From positions 1 through 39,592 of the forward strand of contig JAPKZY010000030.1 in assembly GCA_026393535.1 (NCBI GenBank): a DNA stretch of 39,592 bases, given 5' to 3'. Source of the DNA: Actinomycetota bacterium (GTDB lineage: Bacteria > Actinomycetota > Acidimicrobiia > Acidimicrobiales > Ilumatobacteraceae). Each line of letters starts with the position of its first letter. Position 1 is the stretch's first letter. Of this stretch, positions 15,660 to 23,916 are shown piece after piece. The notes under the pieces are model-generated. The model was not told the DNA's origin and made no database searches. It worked only from the letters and a program-made list of their open reading frames with translations. Position numbers and translations under genes: made by a program.

Positions 15660-16988
15660 CTATCGACGGAACCAAGTGAGTTTGTCTGCAACTTTTGCAC
15701 GCAACTCATGATCATCAACGCCAAGGCCTTCTTCCGGGGCCAGGCACAACACGCCAAGTTTTCCTTCGTGCATGTTGTTATGCACTTGGTAGGCAGCTTC
15801 ACCAGTTTGTTCAAGGGTGAATACTTGAGACATCACAGGATGAATCATTCCCTTTGCAACCAAACGGTTTGCTTCGTAGGCCTCTTTGTAGTTTGCAAAG
15901 TGTGAACCAACAAGCTTCTTCAAACGCATCCAGAAGTGACGGTTGTCGAACTCGAGCATGAAGCCACTTGTTGCGGCACATGTAACAACTGTTCCGCCAC
16001 GCTTCACGACATACATGGAGGCAGCAAATGTGCTGCGACCAGGATGTTCAAACACGATGTCTGGATCTTCGCCAACGAGTGCGCGAATGTCTCCGCCAAG
16101 GCGACGCCATTCTTTTTCGTTGTGCGTGCCATCTTCATCCCAGAATTGATAGTTAGCTGCTTTACGGTCAATGACTGCTTCGCAACCCATCTCGCGAAGG
16201 ATCGCTGCCTTCTCAGGAGATGACACAACACCGACAGGAATTCCGCCGCCGTTCAATACGTACTGCACTGCATAAGAACCGATACCACCAGATGCACCCC
16301 AGATAAGAACAACATCGCCTTGTTTCATGTTGGCGCCATTTTTCGAAACGAGCATGCGATAGCTAGTTGAGTTACACAGTGCGTTCACTGCTGACTCTTC
16401 CCACGTGAGGTGAGCAGGCTTTGGCATGAGTTGGTTTGCTTTGACAACCGCAACATCTGCGAGTCCACCAAAGTTTGTTTCGTATCCCCAGATGCGCTGG
16501 TTCGAACCCATCATTGAATCGCTATGTGATGATGGGTCTTGGTCATCTACGTGGTTGCAATGAACAGTGACCTTGTCGCCAGGGTTCCACAAACGCACTG
16601 CACTACCGACGCGCAACACAATGCCTGACGCATCAGAACCGAGTACGTGCTTATCGAGATCGTGGCGCTTTGCCCACTTGCTCTCTTTACCAAGGCGAGC
16701 CAATGCACCAAATGTGCTGATGGGCTCAAAAATGCTGCTCCACACTGTGTTGAAGTTGATGGAGGACGCCATGACCGCAATGACCACTTCGTCGGCAGCA
16801 AGTTCAGGCATGGGAACTTCGCCAATGTGGATGCTCTTGCGAGGATCCTTTTCATTGCTGGGAACCCCATCCCACATGGTCTGGTCTTCCTTTCGCACAT
16901 ACGCAGCACGGTATGTAGCGGGAAGAGGGAGGGCAGCGATTTCCTCGCCCGTTGCCCCATTGAGAATTGCCTGAAGGATCTTTTCCAT
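15660..16988 (-). CDS. ccr: Crotonyl-CoA carboxylase/reductase
   Basis: A 442-aa medium-chain dehydrogenase/reductase that reductively carboxylates crotonyl-CoA to (2S)-ethylmalonyl-CoA with NADPH and CO2. This is the key step of the ethylmalonyl-CoA pathway and also supplies polyketide extender units. Diagnostic segments: SSINFNTVWSSIF (about 76-88), the zinc-less long insertion with HSDSMMGSNQRIWGYETN, NALCNSTSYRMLVS, the NADPH-binding GASGGIGSYAVQYVLNGGG, VFEHPGRSTFAAS, and DNRHFWMRLKKLVGSHFANY, which contributes CO2- and CoA-site residues. Length and N-terminal extension fit Ccr rather than ordinary quinone reductases. It is divergent from an acetoacetyl-CoA-forming thiolase gene, the first enzyme of the same pathway. 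Confidence 0.95.
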   Translation of the reverse strand: MEKILQAILNGATGEEIAALPLPATYRAAYVRKEDQTMWDGVPSNEKDPRKSIHIGEVPMPELAADEVVIAVMASSINFNTVWSSIFEPISTFGALARLGKESKWAKRHDLDKHVLGSDASGIVLRVGSAVRLWNPGDKVTVHCNHVDDQDPSSHSDSMMGSNQRIWGYETNFGGLADVAVVKANQLMPKPAHLTWEESAVNALCNSTSYRMLVSKNGANMKQGDVVLIWGASGGIGSYAVQYVLNGGGIPVGVVSSPEKAAILREMGCEAVIDRKAANYQFWDEDGTHNEKEWRRLGGDIRALVGEDPDIVFEHPGRSTFAASMYVVKRGGTVVTCAATSGFMLEFDNRHFWMRLKKLVGSHFANYKEAYEANRLVAKGMIHPVMSQVFTLEQTGEAAYQVHNNMHEGKLGVLCLAPEEGLGVDDHELRAKVADKLTWFRR

Positions 16989-17039
16989 CCTTTGACGATA
17001 GCGAATTCTGGGGTTTCATCTCCTAGCCTGATTTATCTC

Positions 17040-17056
17040 GTATCCATGTCGGATAC
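17040..17056. promoter_or_regulatory. Candidate operator between ccr and the thiolase gene
   Basis: GTATCC-ATGTC-GGATAC is a perfect 6-bp inverted repeat with a 5-base spacer, 20 bases before the thiolase ATG and about 50 bases before the divergent ccr ATG. TTGACG (16992-16997) lies upstream on the plus strand and TTATCT (17033-17038) just before the repeat. The position suits a repressor controlling one or both genes, but the regulator is not in the window. Confidence 0.4.
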
Positions 17057-17076
17057 AAGTACATCTGGAGGCACAC

Positions 17077-18258
17077 ATGGCCGGTTCATACATCGTCGCA
17101 GGAGCACGCACACCCATCGGAAAAATGAGCGGTGCGCTGTCCTCTTTTACTGCTGCCCAACTCGGTGGCTTTGCCATCAAGGCAGCACTCGAGCGCGCAG
17201 GCGTAAAGCCAGAAGACGTTGAGCACGTCATCATGGGCCAAGTTCTCACAGCAGGTCAGGGACAAGTTCCTTCACGCCAGGCTGCGTCGTTGGGTGGCAT
17301 TCCAATGAATGTTCCTTCCATCAACATCAACAAGGTGTGCTTGTCAGGTCTTAACTCCATTTACTTGGCTGACCAGATGATTGCTTCAGGTGAAGCAGAC
17401 ATCGTTATCGCTGGCGGTATGGAAAGCATGACCAATGCTCCGTACCTCGCACAAGGTGCACGTGGTGGTTTCCGCTACGGCAACACTGAACTGCAAGACG
17501 CAATCATCCGTGACGGACTCTGGTGTGCATTCGATGCGTGCCTCATGGGCCTTGGTACAGATCGTTACACCGACGGAAAAATCAGTCGTCAAGAACAAGA
17601 TGATCTTGCAATGAAGAGCAACGTACGCGCAGCTGCAGCAATCGCTGCTGGTCGCCTTGCAGATGAAATTGTTGAAGTCGCAGTTCCTCAGCGCAAGGGT
17701 GACCCTGTAATGGTGAAGAACGACGAAGGTGTTCGCGCAGACACCACCATGGACACACTTGGTGGATTGAAGCCAGCATTCGACAAAGACGGAACAATCA
17801 CCGCTGCAAATGCAAGCCAAATCTCAGACGGTGGTTCAGCCATTGTCATGATGAGCAAGAAAGCTGCTGAAGCTCGCGGCATCAAGCCGCTTGGTGAAGT
17901 TGTTTCCTACGGCATGGTTGCTGGACCAGACAACGCATCGCTCTTGCATCAGCCAAGCCGTTCAATCATGAAAGCACTTGATCGTGCCGGCATGAAGATT
18001 GGCGATGTCAACTTGTTCGAACTCAACGAAGCATTTGCTGCTGTCGGTATCGCATCAATGCGCGAACTTGGCATCACAGATGAAATCGTGAACGTCAACG
18101 GTGGCGCTATTGCATTGGGTCACCCAATCGGTATGAGCGGTAACCGTCTTGCACTCACCATCTTGCACGAACTTCATCGCCGTGGTGGCGGCGTTGGTGC
18201 AGCTGCACTCTGTGGTGGTGGCGGACAAGGCGACGCAATCATCGTTCGCACCGTTTAA
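17077..18258 (+). CDS. Acetyl-CoA acetyltransferase (thiolase II)
   Basis: A 393-aa biosynthetic-type thiolase that condenses two acetyl-CoA to acetoacetyl-CoA or runs in reverse. The nucleophilic Cys is in NKVCLSGLNSI (about residue 89). The CoA-binding loop, NEAFAAV, the histidine motif NGGAIALGHPIGMSGNR and the C-terminal Cys motif CGGGGQGDA are all present. A GGAGG ribosome site lies 5 bases before the ATG. With ccr and the epimerase on the opposite strand it covers the entry and the key steps of the ethylmalonyl-CoA pathway, although fatty-acid or polyhydroxybutyrate metabolism is also possible. Codon use is rich in C-ending codons, as expected of a well-expressed gene. Confidence 0.93.
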   Translation: MAGSYIVAGARTPIGKMSGALSSFTAAQLGGFAIKAALERAGVKPEDVEHVIMGQVLTAGQGQVPSRQAASLGGIPMNVPSININKVCLSGLNSIYLADQMIASGEADIVIAGGMESMTNAPYLAQGARGGFRYGNTELQDAIIRDGLWCAFDACLMGLGTDRYTDGKISRQEQDDLAMKSNVRAAAAIAAGRLADEIVEVAVPQRKGDPVMVKNDEGVRADTTMDTLGGLKPAFDKDGTITAANASQISDGGSAIVMMSKKAAEARGIKPLGEVVSYGMVAGPDNASLLHQPSRSIMKALDRAGMKIGDVNLFELNEAFAAVGIASMRELGITDEIVNVNGGAIALGHPIGMSGNRLALTILHELHRRGGGVGAAALCGGGGQGDAIIVRTV

Positions 18259-18265
18259 GAACTAC

Positions 18266-19489
18266 ATGCTGCAAGAGCCACTCAATCGCGCAATTCACGT
18301 TGCTCGTTGGGTGGCTCTTGCCGTTGTGGTCGGAGTTATCTCCGGCGTACTTTCTGCCGGATTCATTGAGTCATTGACATGGGCTACTAATACCCGCAAT
18401 GACAACACGTGGCTGCTTTTGTTGTTGCCGCTATCAGGGCTACTCGTTGGTGCTTCGTATCATTATTTGGGTCGCGGACTTGAACGCGGTAGCAACCTAC
18501 TGATTGATGAAATTCATACACATTCAGAATGGGTGCCTCTTCGCTTAGCTCCACTTGTTTTCATTACAAGCGTTGTGTCGCACCTTGCCGGTGGTTCAAC
18601 TGGTCGCGAAGGTGCAGCTTTACAAATTGCAGCCGGCGCAACAGACCCCATCAGTAAGCGACTCGGACTAGACCCTGCTGATCGTGCACTTATGCTCATC
18701 ACCGCAATCGCTGGCGGATTCGGTTCCATTGCCGGTGTGCCTATTGCAGGCGCAGTGTTCGCACTTGAAGTGCAGCGCATTGGGCGCGTGCGATACGAAG
18801 CACTTGTGCCGGCACTTGTCGCAAGTTTTGTTGGCAACGCTGTTGTTCGTGGCCTCGGAGTCCACTACACGAAGTACCCGCACATTATTGATGTGAAATG
18901 GTCACCAACTATTGCATGGCAAGTGGCACTGTTTGGTTTGTTAGCCGGAATCATTGCGTTGGTATTTGTACGGCTCACGCTGTTCATACGCGGTGCAATG
19001 AAGAAATATGTTGCGTGGTCTCCCGCTCGCCCATTGATTGGCGGCGTTCTTCTTGCGATTCTCATCGGCGTGTGTGGGTGGCGCGATTATCAAGGTTTCT
19101 CGTTCCCTCTGATGTTGGAGGCAATGAACGGCGCGACAACTGGCCACTTTGAAGTGAAGTTGTTTTTGACCGCACTTACAATCGGTACTGGTTTTGTGGG
19201 TGGAGAAGTAATTCCACTGTTGGCAACAGGTGCCATGGCTGGCGCAATGTTCGCAAACCTCATTGGGGCAAACGTTGCAGTGTTTGCAATAGTCGGCTCA
19301 GTCGCGGTGTTGGCCGGAGCAGCAAATACGCCTTTGGCATGCACCTTTATTGGAATTGAACTATTCGGTGGAAATGGGGCAATTCTGTTTGCTCTTGCAT
19401 GTGTTGCTGCATATGCAGCAAGCGGGCATACCGGTATCTACCACGCTCAAAAAATTGTTGCCCACAAATCGGGCGAAGCTATTACTTAG
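18266..19489 (+). CDS. CLC-family anion transporter, CLC-F-like
   Basis: A 407-aa polytopic membrane protein of the CLC chloride channel/antiporter family. The anion-site segment [14 protein letters not shown] carries the gating Glu. The second conserved segment [20 protein letters not shown] has GGEV-P in place of the usual GxFxP. From memory, that replacement, together with the small residues following GREG, is typical of the fluoride/proton antiporter (CLC-F) branch, so fluoride export is a reasonable guess but not proven. At about 407 aa without CBS domains it fits that branch. The open frame extends into the thiolase gene; ATG 18266 is the natural start, 7 bases after the thiolase stop, suggesting co-transcription. 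It overlaps the convergent recR stop by 4 bases. Confidence 0.82.
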   Translation: MLQEPLNRAIHVARWVALAVVVGVISGVLSAGFIESLTWATNTRNDNTWLLLLLPLSGLLVGASYHYLGRGLERGSNLLIDEIHTHSEWVPLRLAPLVFITSVVSHLAGGSTGREGAALQIAAGATDPISKRLGLDPADRALMLITAIAGGFGSIAGVPIAGAVFALEVQRIGRVRYEALVPALVASFVGNAVVRGLGVHYTKYPHIIDVKWSPTIAWQVALFGLLAGIIALVFVRLTLFIRGAMKKYVAWSPARPLIGGVLLAILIGVCGWRDYQGFSFPLMLEAMNGATTGHFEVKLFLTALTIGTGFVGGEVIPLLATGAMAGAMFANLIGANVAVFAIVGSVAVLAGAANTPLACTFIGIELFGGNGAILFALACVAAYAASGHTGIYHAQKIVAHKSGEAIT

Positions 19490-20094
19490 CTTTCGAGTTT
19501 TTGGCGATTGCCAAATGCGCGACCCAATGTGACTTCATCGGCAAATTCAATGTCGCCGCCAACAGGTAACCCACTAGCTAAACGAGTCACATTGATACCC
19601 AGTGGGTTCAACAATCGCGCCAAATACATTGCTGTTACATCACCTTCAGTGTTGTTGCTGGTGCACACAACTACTTCTTGAATGTTCTCTGGACGAATGC
19701 GTGTAAGAAGTTCTCGTACTTTCAAATGCTCTGGGCTTACACCTTGCAATGGGTCAATGAGCCCAAGCAATACGTGATAACGACCACGAAATTCTCCGGT
19801 GCGTTCGATTGCAACAACATCGCGTGAGTCTTCAACAACACACACGATTGATGAATCACGTTTAGTGTCTCCACAAATATTGCACAACTCTGCATCTGCC
19901 AAGTTGAAGCACAGCCCACAGAAACGTACTCGCTCTTTTGCGTCTACAAGCGCGCGTGCAAGGCGGGTGACATCTTCAACGTCGCCCTTGATGAGATGAA
20001 GTGCAAGTCGTTGTGCGCTGCGCGGACCAATGCCGGGCAAGCGACCAAGCTCGTCGATAAGTAATTGAACGGGTGGCGTATAGGGCGAGGCCAC
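19486..20094 (-). CDS. recR: Recombination protein RecR
   Basis: A 202-aa clamp-like DNA repair protein of the RecFOR pathway. The N-terminal helix-hairpin-helix is [19 protein letters not shown] (about 17-35). The four-Cys zinc finger is [16 protein letters not shown] (about 59-74). The Toprim domain starts at [15 protein letters not shown] and includes [19 protein letters not shown]. The C-terminal Walker B-like segment [19 protein letters not shown] is complete. Translation starts at GTG (20094). The stop of dnaX lies 3 bases before it; the ybaB/ebfC gene that often sits between dnaX and recR is absent here. Confidence 0.96.
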   Translation of the reverse strand: MASPYTPPVQLLIDELGRLPGIGPRSAQRLALHLIKGDVEDVTRLARALVDAKERVRFCGLCFNLADAELCNICGDTKRDSSIVCVVEDSRDVVAIERTGEFRGRYHVLLGLIDPLQGVSPEHLKVRELLTRIRPENIQEVVVCTSNNTEGDVTAMYLARLLNPLGINVTRLASGLPVGGDIEFADEVTLGRAFGNRQKLES

Positions 20095-20097
20095 TAG

Positions 20098-21903
20098 TTA
20101 CTTCTTTCCGCGCGGTGACTTTGCAGCGTCGGGATTTGCTCCGACTGTTTTTTCAACGATGCTTCCACCAGGGAACGTATCGTGCAGAGCGGCAAGTAAC
20201 GGGTCGACAGCGTCAACAGCAAGCACAGTGTCATTGATGTCAATGGCTGCAAACGGATCATCAGCAACATCATCAACAATGGTGCGCACTTCGGGTTCTG
20301 TGAATACTGGGCGAGTCATTCCACCAGGTGCAGTGGGATCTGCTTGAACAAGAGTGACAACAAATGTTGTGCCACACACTTGTTTGATTGCTTCAACAAC
20401 AGTGGGTAATTGTTCTTGCGCACGCTTCATGGGTGTATTGCTAGGAAGACGCAACATGATTTTCTTGCCGTCAACTGATTGCACAACTGCTGGCTTAAAC
20501 ATTGCTTTAGCCAGACCACGCATGGCATCAGTAATTTGCGGCCACATTTGCGCTGGGTCTGCTGTGCCAACAGAAGCAGGTGCTGGTTCAGCAGGCTTCG
20601 CTGGGGTTTCTGCCGCCGCTGGAACAGGAATCTCTTTAGTGACTGCAGCAGGTTCGGCAACAACGGCAATGACCGGAGTTGCATCTGCAACGGGTACTGC
20701 AACGGGTGCAGTATTGCCAGCATGTCCACCAATTTTGGCTCGACCAGTTGCAGGGTTGATTGGTGCTTGCGGCAGAGCAGCAGCAACGCCATTTTCACGC
20801 AACGTTTTTACTGCTTCTTCTAACTGTGAAATACGCGCAAGAAGATTCTCTGCACTGTCATCAAAGACTGGCGACGCCAACTGCACTACTGCAACTTCAA
20901 GCAACAACCGGGCATCAGGTGCGTGTCGCATTTCCACCATGGTGGTGCCAAGCGTTTCCATGATGCGAACGATGCGTTGTACTCCCATGTCTTGTGCGTA
21001 ACGAGTGAGTTCTGCAATTCGATCAGCAGGTAGTTGCACTAACTCAGGTGACATGATGGCAAGAAAGCAATCACGCATGGTCCGCACAACATCTTGTGCA
21101 TACGTATGTGGGTCACGGCCCTGTTGCATAGCCCGCGCAACAGCACCTAACGCTGCAGCATGGTCTCGTGCAACTAGTGATTTGATGATGTCTTCGGTGT
21201 GCAATGCAACTTCTGGTTCGCCGCCACCAGAGACAATAAGTTCAAGTGCAGACAATGTGTCACGTGCACTTCCACCACCTTGGCGCAACACTAAATCTAT
21301 TGAGTCATTGTCAACAGTAAGTTGTGCTTCTTTGATGACAAACTTGACATACTTTTTCAGTTCGGCAACAGGCAACAAATGAAATTGCAAGTGCTGCACT
21401 CGACTGCGAATTGTCTCAGATACTTTTTGTGGGTCTGTGGTGGCCAACACGAAAACAACTTGGTCGGGTGGTTCTTCCAGAGTTTTCAGGAGAGCGGCTT
21501 CGGCCGCACGTGACAGCATGTGCACTTCGTCGAGAATGAAAACACGGTGACGCCCTGGACTCGTTAGCGCAGCAGTTTCAATGATGTCGCGAATTTCTTG
21601 AACACCGTTGTTGCTCGCAGCATCGAGCTCAAGCACGTCGTAACTGGTGCCCAGTTCCACTGCCTTGCACGAGTCACATTCGCAGCATGGTTCACCGTCA
21701 ATAGGGGCGACACAGTTCAAGACCTTTGCCAAAATTCGAGCCGTTGAGGTCTTTCCCGTGCCTCGAGGCCCAGAGAATAAATAGGCCTGGCCCTCGCGGC
21801 CATTGATAACGGCATTGCGTAGCGCCATGACCACATGGTCTTGCCCGTAGAGCTCAGAGAACTTCCGCGGGCGGAAACGTCGGTACAGGGACTGGGTGGC
21901 CAT
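20098..21903 (-). CDS. dnaX: DNA polymerase III subunits gamma and tau
   Basis: A 601-aa clamp-loader ATPase of the replisome. The AAA+ domain has Walker A GPRGTGKTSTARILAK, a Cys-rich zinc module (CVAPIDGEPCCECDSC), DAASNNGVQEIRD, Walker B with sensor residues (FILDEVHMLSRAAEAALLKTLEEPP), and sensor I LATTDPQKV. A collar domain is followed by a Pro/Ala-rich linker (about 400-470) and a C-terminal tau-type domain, so the full-length form is tau. I did not identify a programmed frameshift site for gamma. The frame extends to 21960, but ATG 21903 (MATQSLYRRFRPRKF) matches the family N-terminus. It forms an operon with recR. Confidence 0.95.
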   Translation of the reverse strand: MATQSLYRRFRPRKFSELYGQDHVVMALRNAVINGREGQAYLFSGPRGTGKTSTARILAKVLNCVAPIDGEPCCECDSCKAVELGTSYDVLELDAASNNGVQEIRDIIETAALTSPGRHRVFILDEVHMLSRAAEAALLKTLEEPPDQVVFVLATTDPQKVSETIRSRVQHLQFHLLPVAELKKYVKFVIKEAQLTVDNDSIDLVLRQGGGSARDTLSALELIVSGGGEPEVALHTEDIIKSLVARDHAAALGAVARAMQQGRDPHTYAQDVVRTMRDCFLAIMSPELVQLPADRIAELTRYAQDMGVQRIVRIMETLGTTMVEMRHAPDARLLLEVAVVQLASPVFDDSAENLLARISQLEEAVKTLRENGVAAALPQAPINPATGRAKIGGHAGNTAPVAVPVADATPVIAVVAEPAAVTKEIPVPAAAETPAKPAEPAPASVGTADPAQMWPQITDAMRGLAKAMFKPAVVQSVDGKKIMLRLPSNTPMKRAQEQLPTVVEAIKQVCGTTFVVTLVQADPTAPGGMTRPVFTEPEVRTIVDDVADDPFAAIDINDTVLAVDAVDPLLAALHDTFPGGSIVEKTVGANPDAAKSPRGKK

Positions 21904-21910
21904 CGAAACG

Positions 21911-21916
21911 ACCTTA
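21911..21916 (-). promoter_or_regulatory. Candidate -10 box for dnaX
   Basis: On the minus strand TAAGGT lies 7 bases before the dnaX ATG, fitting TANNNT spacing for a leaderless message. The AAGG within it could instead act as a ribosome site. No clear -35 is visible. Confidence 0.35.
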
Positions 21917-21998
21917 CCAATGCGGTGCACCGAGGACCGCTGTGTGAAAAGGTGAAACACTCTGCGGGGGTCATTCTTGGCTACCGTTTGCTCACACC

Positions 21999-23867
21999 AT
22001 GCGTCGCCTTCCTCTCCTTTTCATTGCAGTTGTCTCTGCCCTTGCCTTTTCAGCCGGCCCTGCCCACGCGGCTGGCGACAACACCCTTGCTTCATCCAGC
22101 CCTACCGCTGGCGAAGTGGTGACTCTTGCCCCCACCCAGTTACAGCTGAAGTTCACGCTGCCCGTTGGTGGAGCCGAAATTGCCTCCCAGATGGGGCTTT
22201 CTCTTGCCTGTGAATCCAAACTGACCAATCTCGGACCTCCTCAGCTATCTGCTGATGGCGTGACGATCTCTGCTGCCCTGACCCAGGTGCCTCAAAATGG
22301 CTCGTGTGTTGTGAACTGGTCGCTGCCTGACGGCAGCGCCGGGTCATTTAATTTCACTGCTCAAACCCAGGTGACGACAACAGTTCCTGTCACCGTGCCA
22401 GGCACGCCCGCCACCACTGTGCCCGTCGATGGGACTGCAATTGAAGTTGTCGCACCTCGACTTGGAGGCCCCATTGGTCTCATGAAGCTCATTGTCTTCT
22501 TCGCGGTCTGTGCACTTTTTGGCGGATTGATGTTCATCAAACTCGTCTGGCCAGAAGGCGTCGAATACGGCATCACAGAAAAATATTTCCGCCAAGTCTC
22601 GATCATTGCGGGCGTCGCAATTTTTGTACTCATCATTCTCATGACTGCGCGCCAATCAGGCGGCGGAATCGCTTCGTCAATTTCTCCCACCTCGTGGGGC
22701 CCACTCTTTGATACCAATGAAGGTCGCGCCGTTTTTGTTCGTCTTCTTGTCGTCGGTGGACTTGGTTATTACTCGTGGATCACAGAACGTGTTCTTGAAC
22801 CAACGAATGTCGTTCCCACCACAGTTCTGTTAGCGCTCATGATGATGTCGTACGGTTTCGACCGCGCAACAGGACGAGCTGTTGTTTTGGGAATTATTGT
22901 TGCAATTCTTCACATGGCATTCATTGCAATGTGGGTCGGCAGTATTGCAATTATTTGGCGAGTCATTCTTCACGGCCCCGGAGATGTAGATCTTGTCGAT
23001 GCTCTTCGTGGCTGGGCGCGCCTAGCCACGCCATTAACAATTGGCATAGTAGGTACTGGCGTTTTCCAAGTGTGGCGCATTGATGGCATCAGCTTGATTA
23101 ACAGCGGGCACGGGCGCGTAGTAATTCTCAAAGTACTTTTGGTGAGCGCAATGCTGTTTGTCAGTGCCGCAGTTCGTCAATTCATTTTGCGTGGAATGCA
23201 GCGTGCAAAATCTCTCAACGACAAAGTTGTGTACCGACTAAAGCGTCCCGTCGGAATTGAATTGTCACTCAGTATTGTTGTGCTTGCAGCATCTTCATGG
23301 TTAATGGCAATGCGTCCGCCATATGTTCTCAACCGCGAAACCGGCCCACGCGTTGACTACGCCATCGTGCAAGACATGACCGCGAAAGACGATTTCCATG
23401 TGCGCTTGTCCATCACTCCTGGTGATGTTGGTGCCAACAGAATTCTCATTGAATTATTCGGACCATCACGAATTCAAAATTTCGTCGTCACGATGACTCC
23501 AACAAATCCAAACTTCTCTGGCTACACAATCAATGTCCCCATCACTCGTCCGGGTGGTGCACTGATTGCGCAAGATGCCGGACTTCTTCTGCGTGCGCCG
23601 GGTGAATGGACTGCAACCGTCACGGGTGTCACCACAATCGGCGACCTGACACCAATGACCACTACATTCACCATCGCCGACGGCACCACCGTGACCACTG
23701 TGCCAAAACAGGGCCTGAAGAAGTCGACCACGACTATTGCTGCGGCCACCACAACCAGCACGGTTGCCCCCGCCCCTGTCACCACCACTGCGCCGGCGCC
23801 AACCAGCACGCCAACGACCGTTCCCGCCCCCGTGGAGACCACCACCACCGTTCCCGCAGCAGGGTAA
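21999..23867 (+). CDS. CopC-CopD fusion membrane protein
   Basis: A 622-aa protein with a signal peptide (about 1-24, ending AHAA), a CopC-like beta-sandwich (about 27-120; SSSPTAGEVVTLAPTQLQLKF) and a short TTTVP linker. A CopD-type bundle of about eight transmembrane helices (about 155-440) follows, then an extracellular beta domain similar to the C-terminal part of YcnJ (about 450-560; LLRAPGEWTATV). It ends in a Thr/Pro/Ala-rich tail (about 570-622). CopC/CopD proteins take part in copper uptake or tolerance. The mature N-terminus, which in true CopC begins with a copper-binding His, here reads AAGDNTLAS with no His, so copper binding may differ or be lost. The tail may span the cell wall. 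It is divergent from dnaX. Confidence 0.82.
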   Translation: MRRLPLLFIAVVSALAFSAGPAHAAGDNTLASSSPTAGEVVTLAPTQLQLKFTLPVGGAEIASQMGLSLACESKLTNLGPPQLSADGVTISAALTQVPQNGSCVVNWSLPDGSAGSFNFTAQTQVTTTVPVTVPGTPATTVPVDGTAIEVVAPRLGGPIGLMKLIVFFAVCALFGGLMFIKLVWPEGVEYGITEKYFRQVSIIAGVAIFVLIILMTARQSGGGIASSISPTSWGPLFDTNEGRAVFVRLLVVGGLGYYSWITERVLEPTNVVPTTVLLALMMMSYGFDRATGRAVVLGIIVAILHMAFIAMWVGSIAIIWRVILHGPGDVDLVDALRGWARLATPLTIGIVGTGVFQVWRIDGISLINSGHGRVVILKVLLVSAMLFVSAAVRQFILRGMQRAKSLNDKVVYRLKRPVGIELSLSIVVLAASSWLMAMRPPYVLNRETGPRVDYAIVQDMTAKDDFHVRLSITPGDVGANRILIELFGPSRIQNFVVTMTPTNPNFSGYTINVPITRPGGALIAQDAGLLLRAPGEWTATVTGVTTIGDLTPMTTTFTIADGTTVTTVPKQGLKKSTTTIAAATTTSTVAPAPVTTTAPAPTSTPTTVPAPVETTTTVPAAG

Positions 23868-23916
23868 TTAGCCATCAGATGGGCGATGAGGCCCCATCGG
23901 CACTAGCGTTTCGCAG

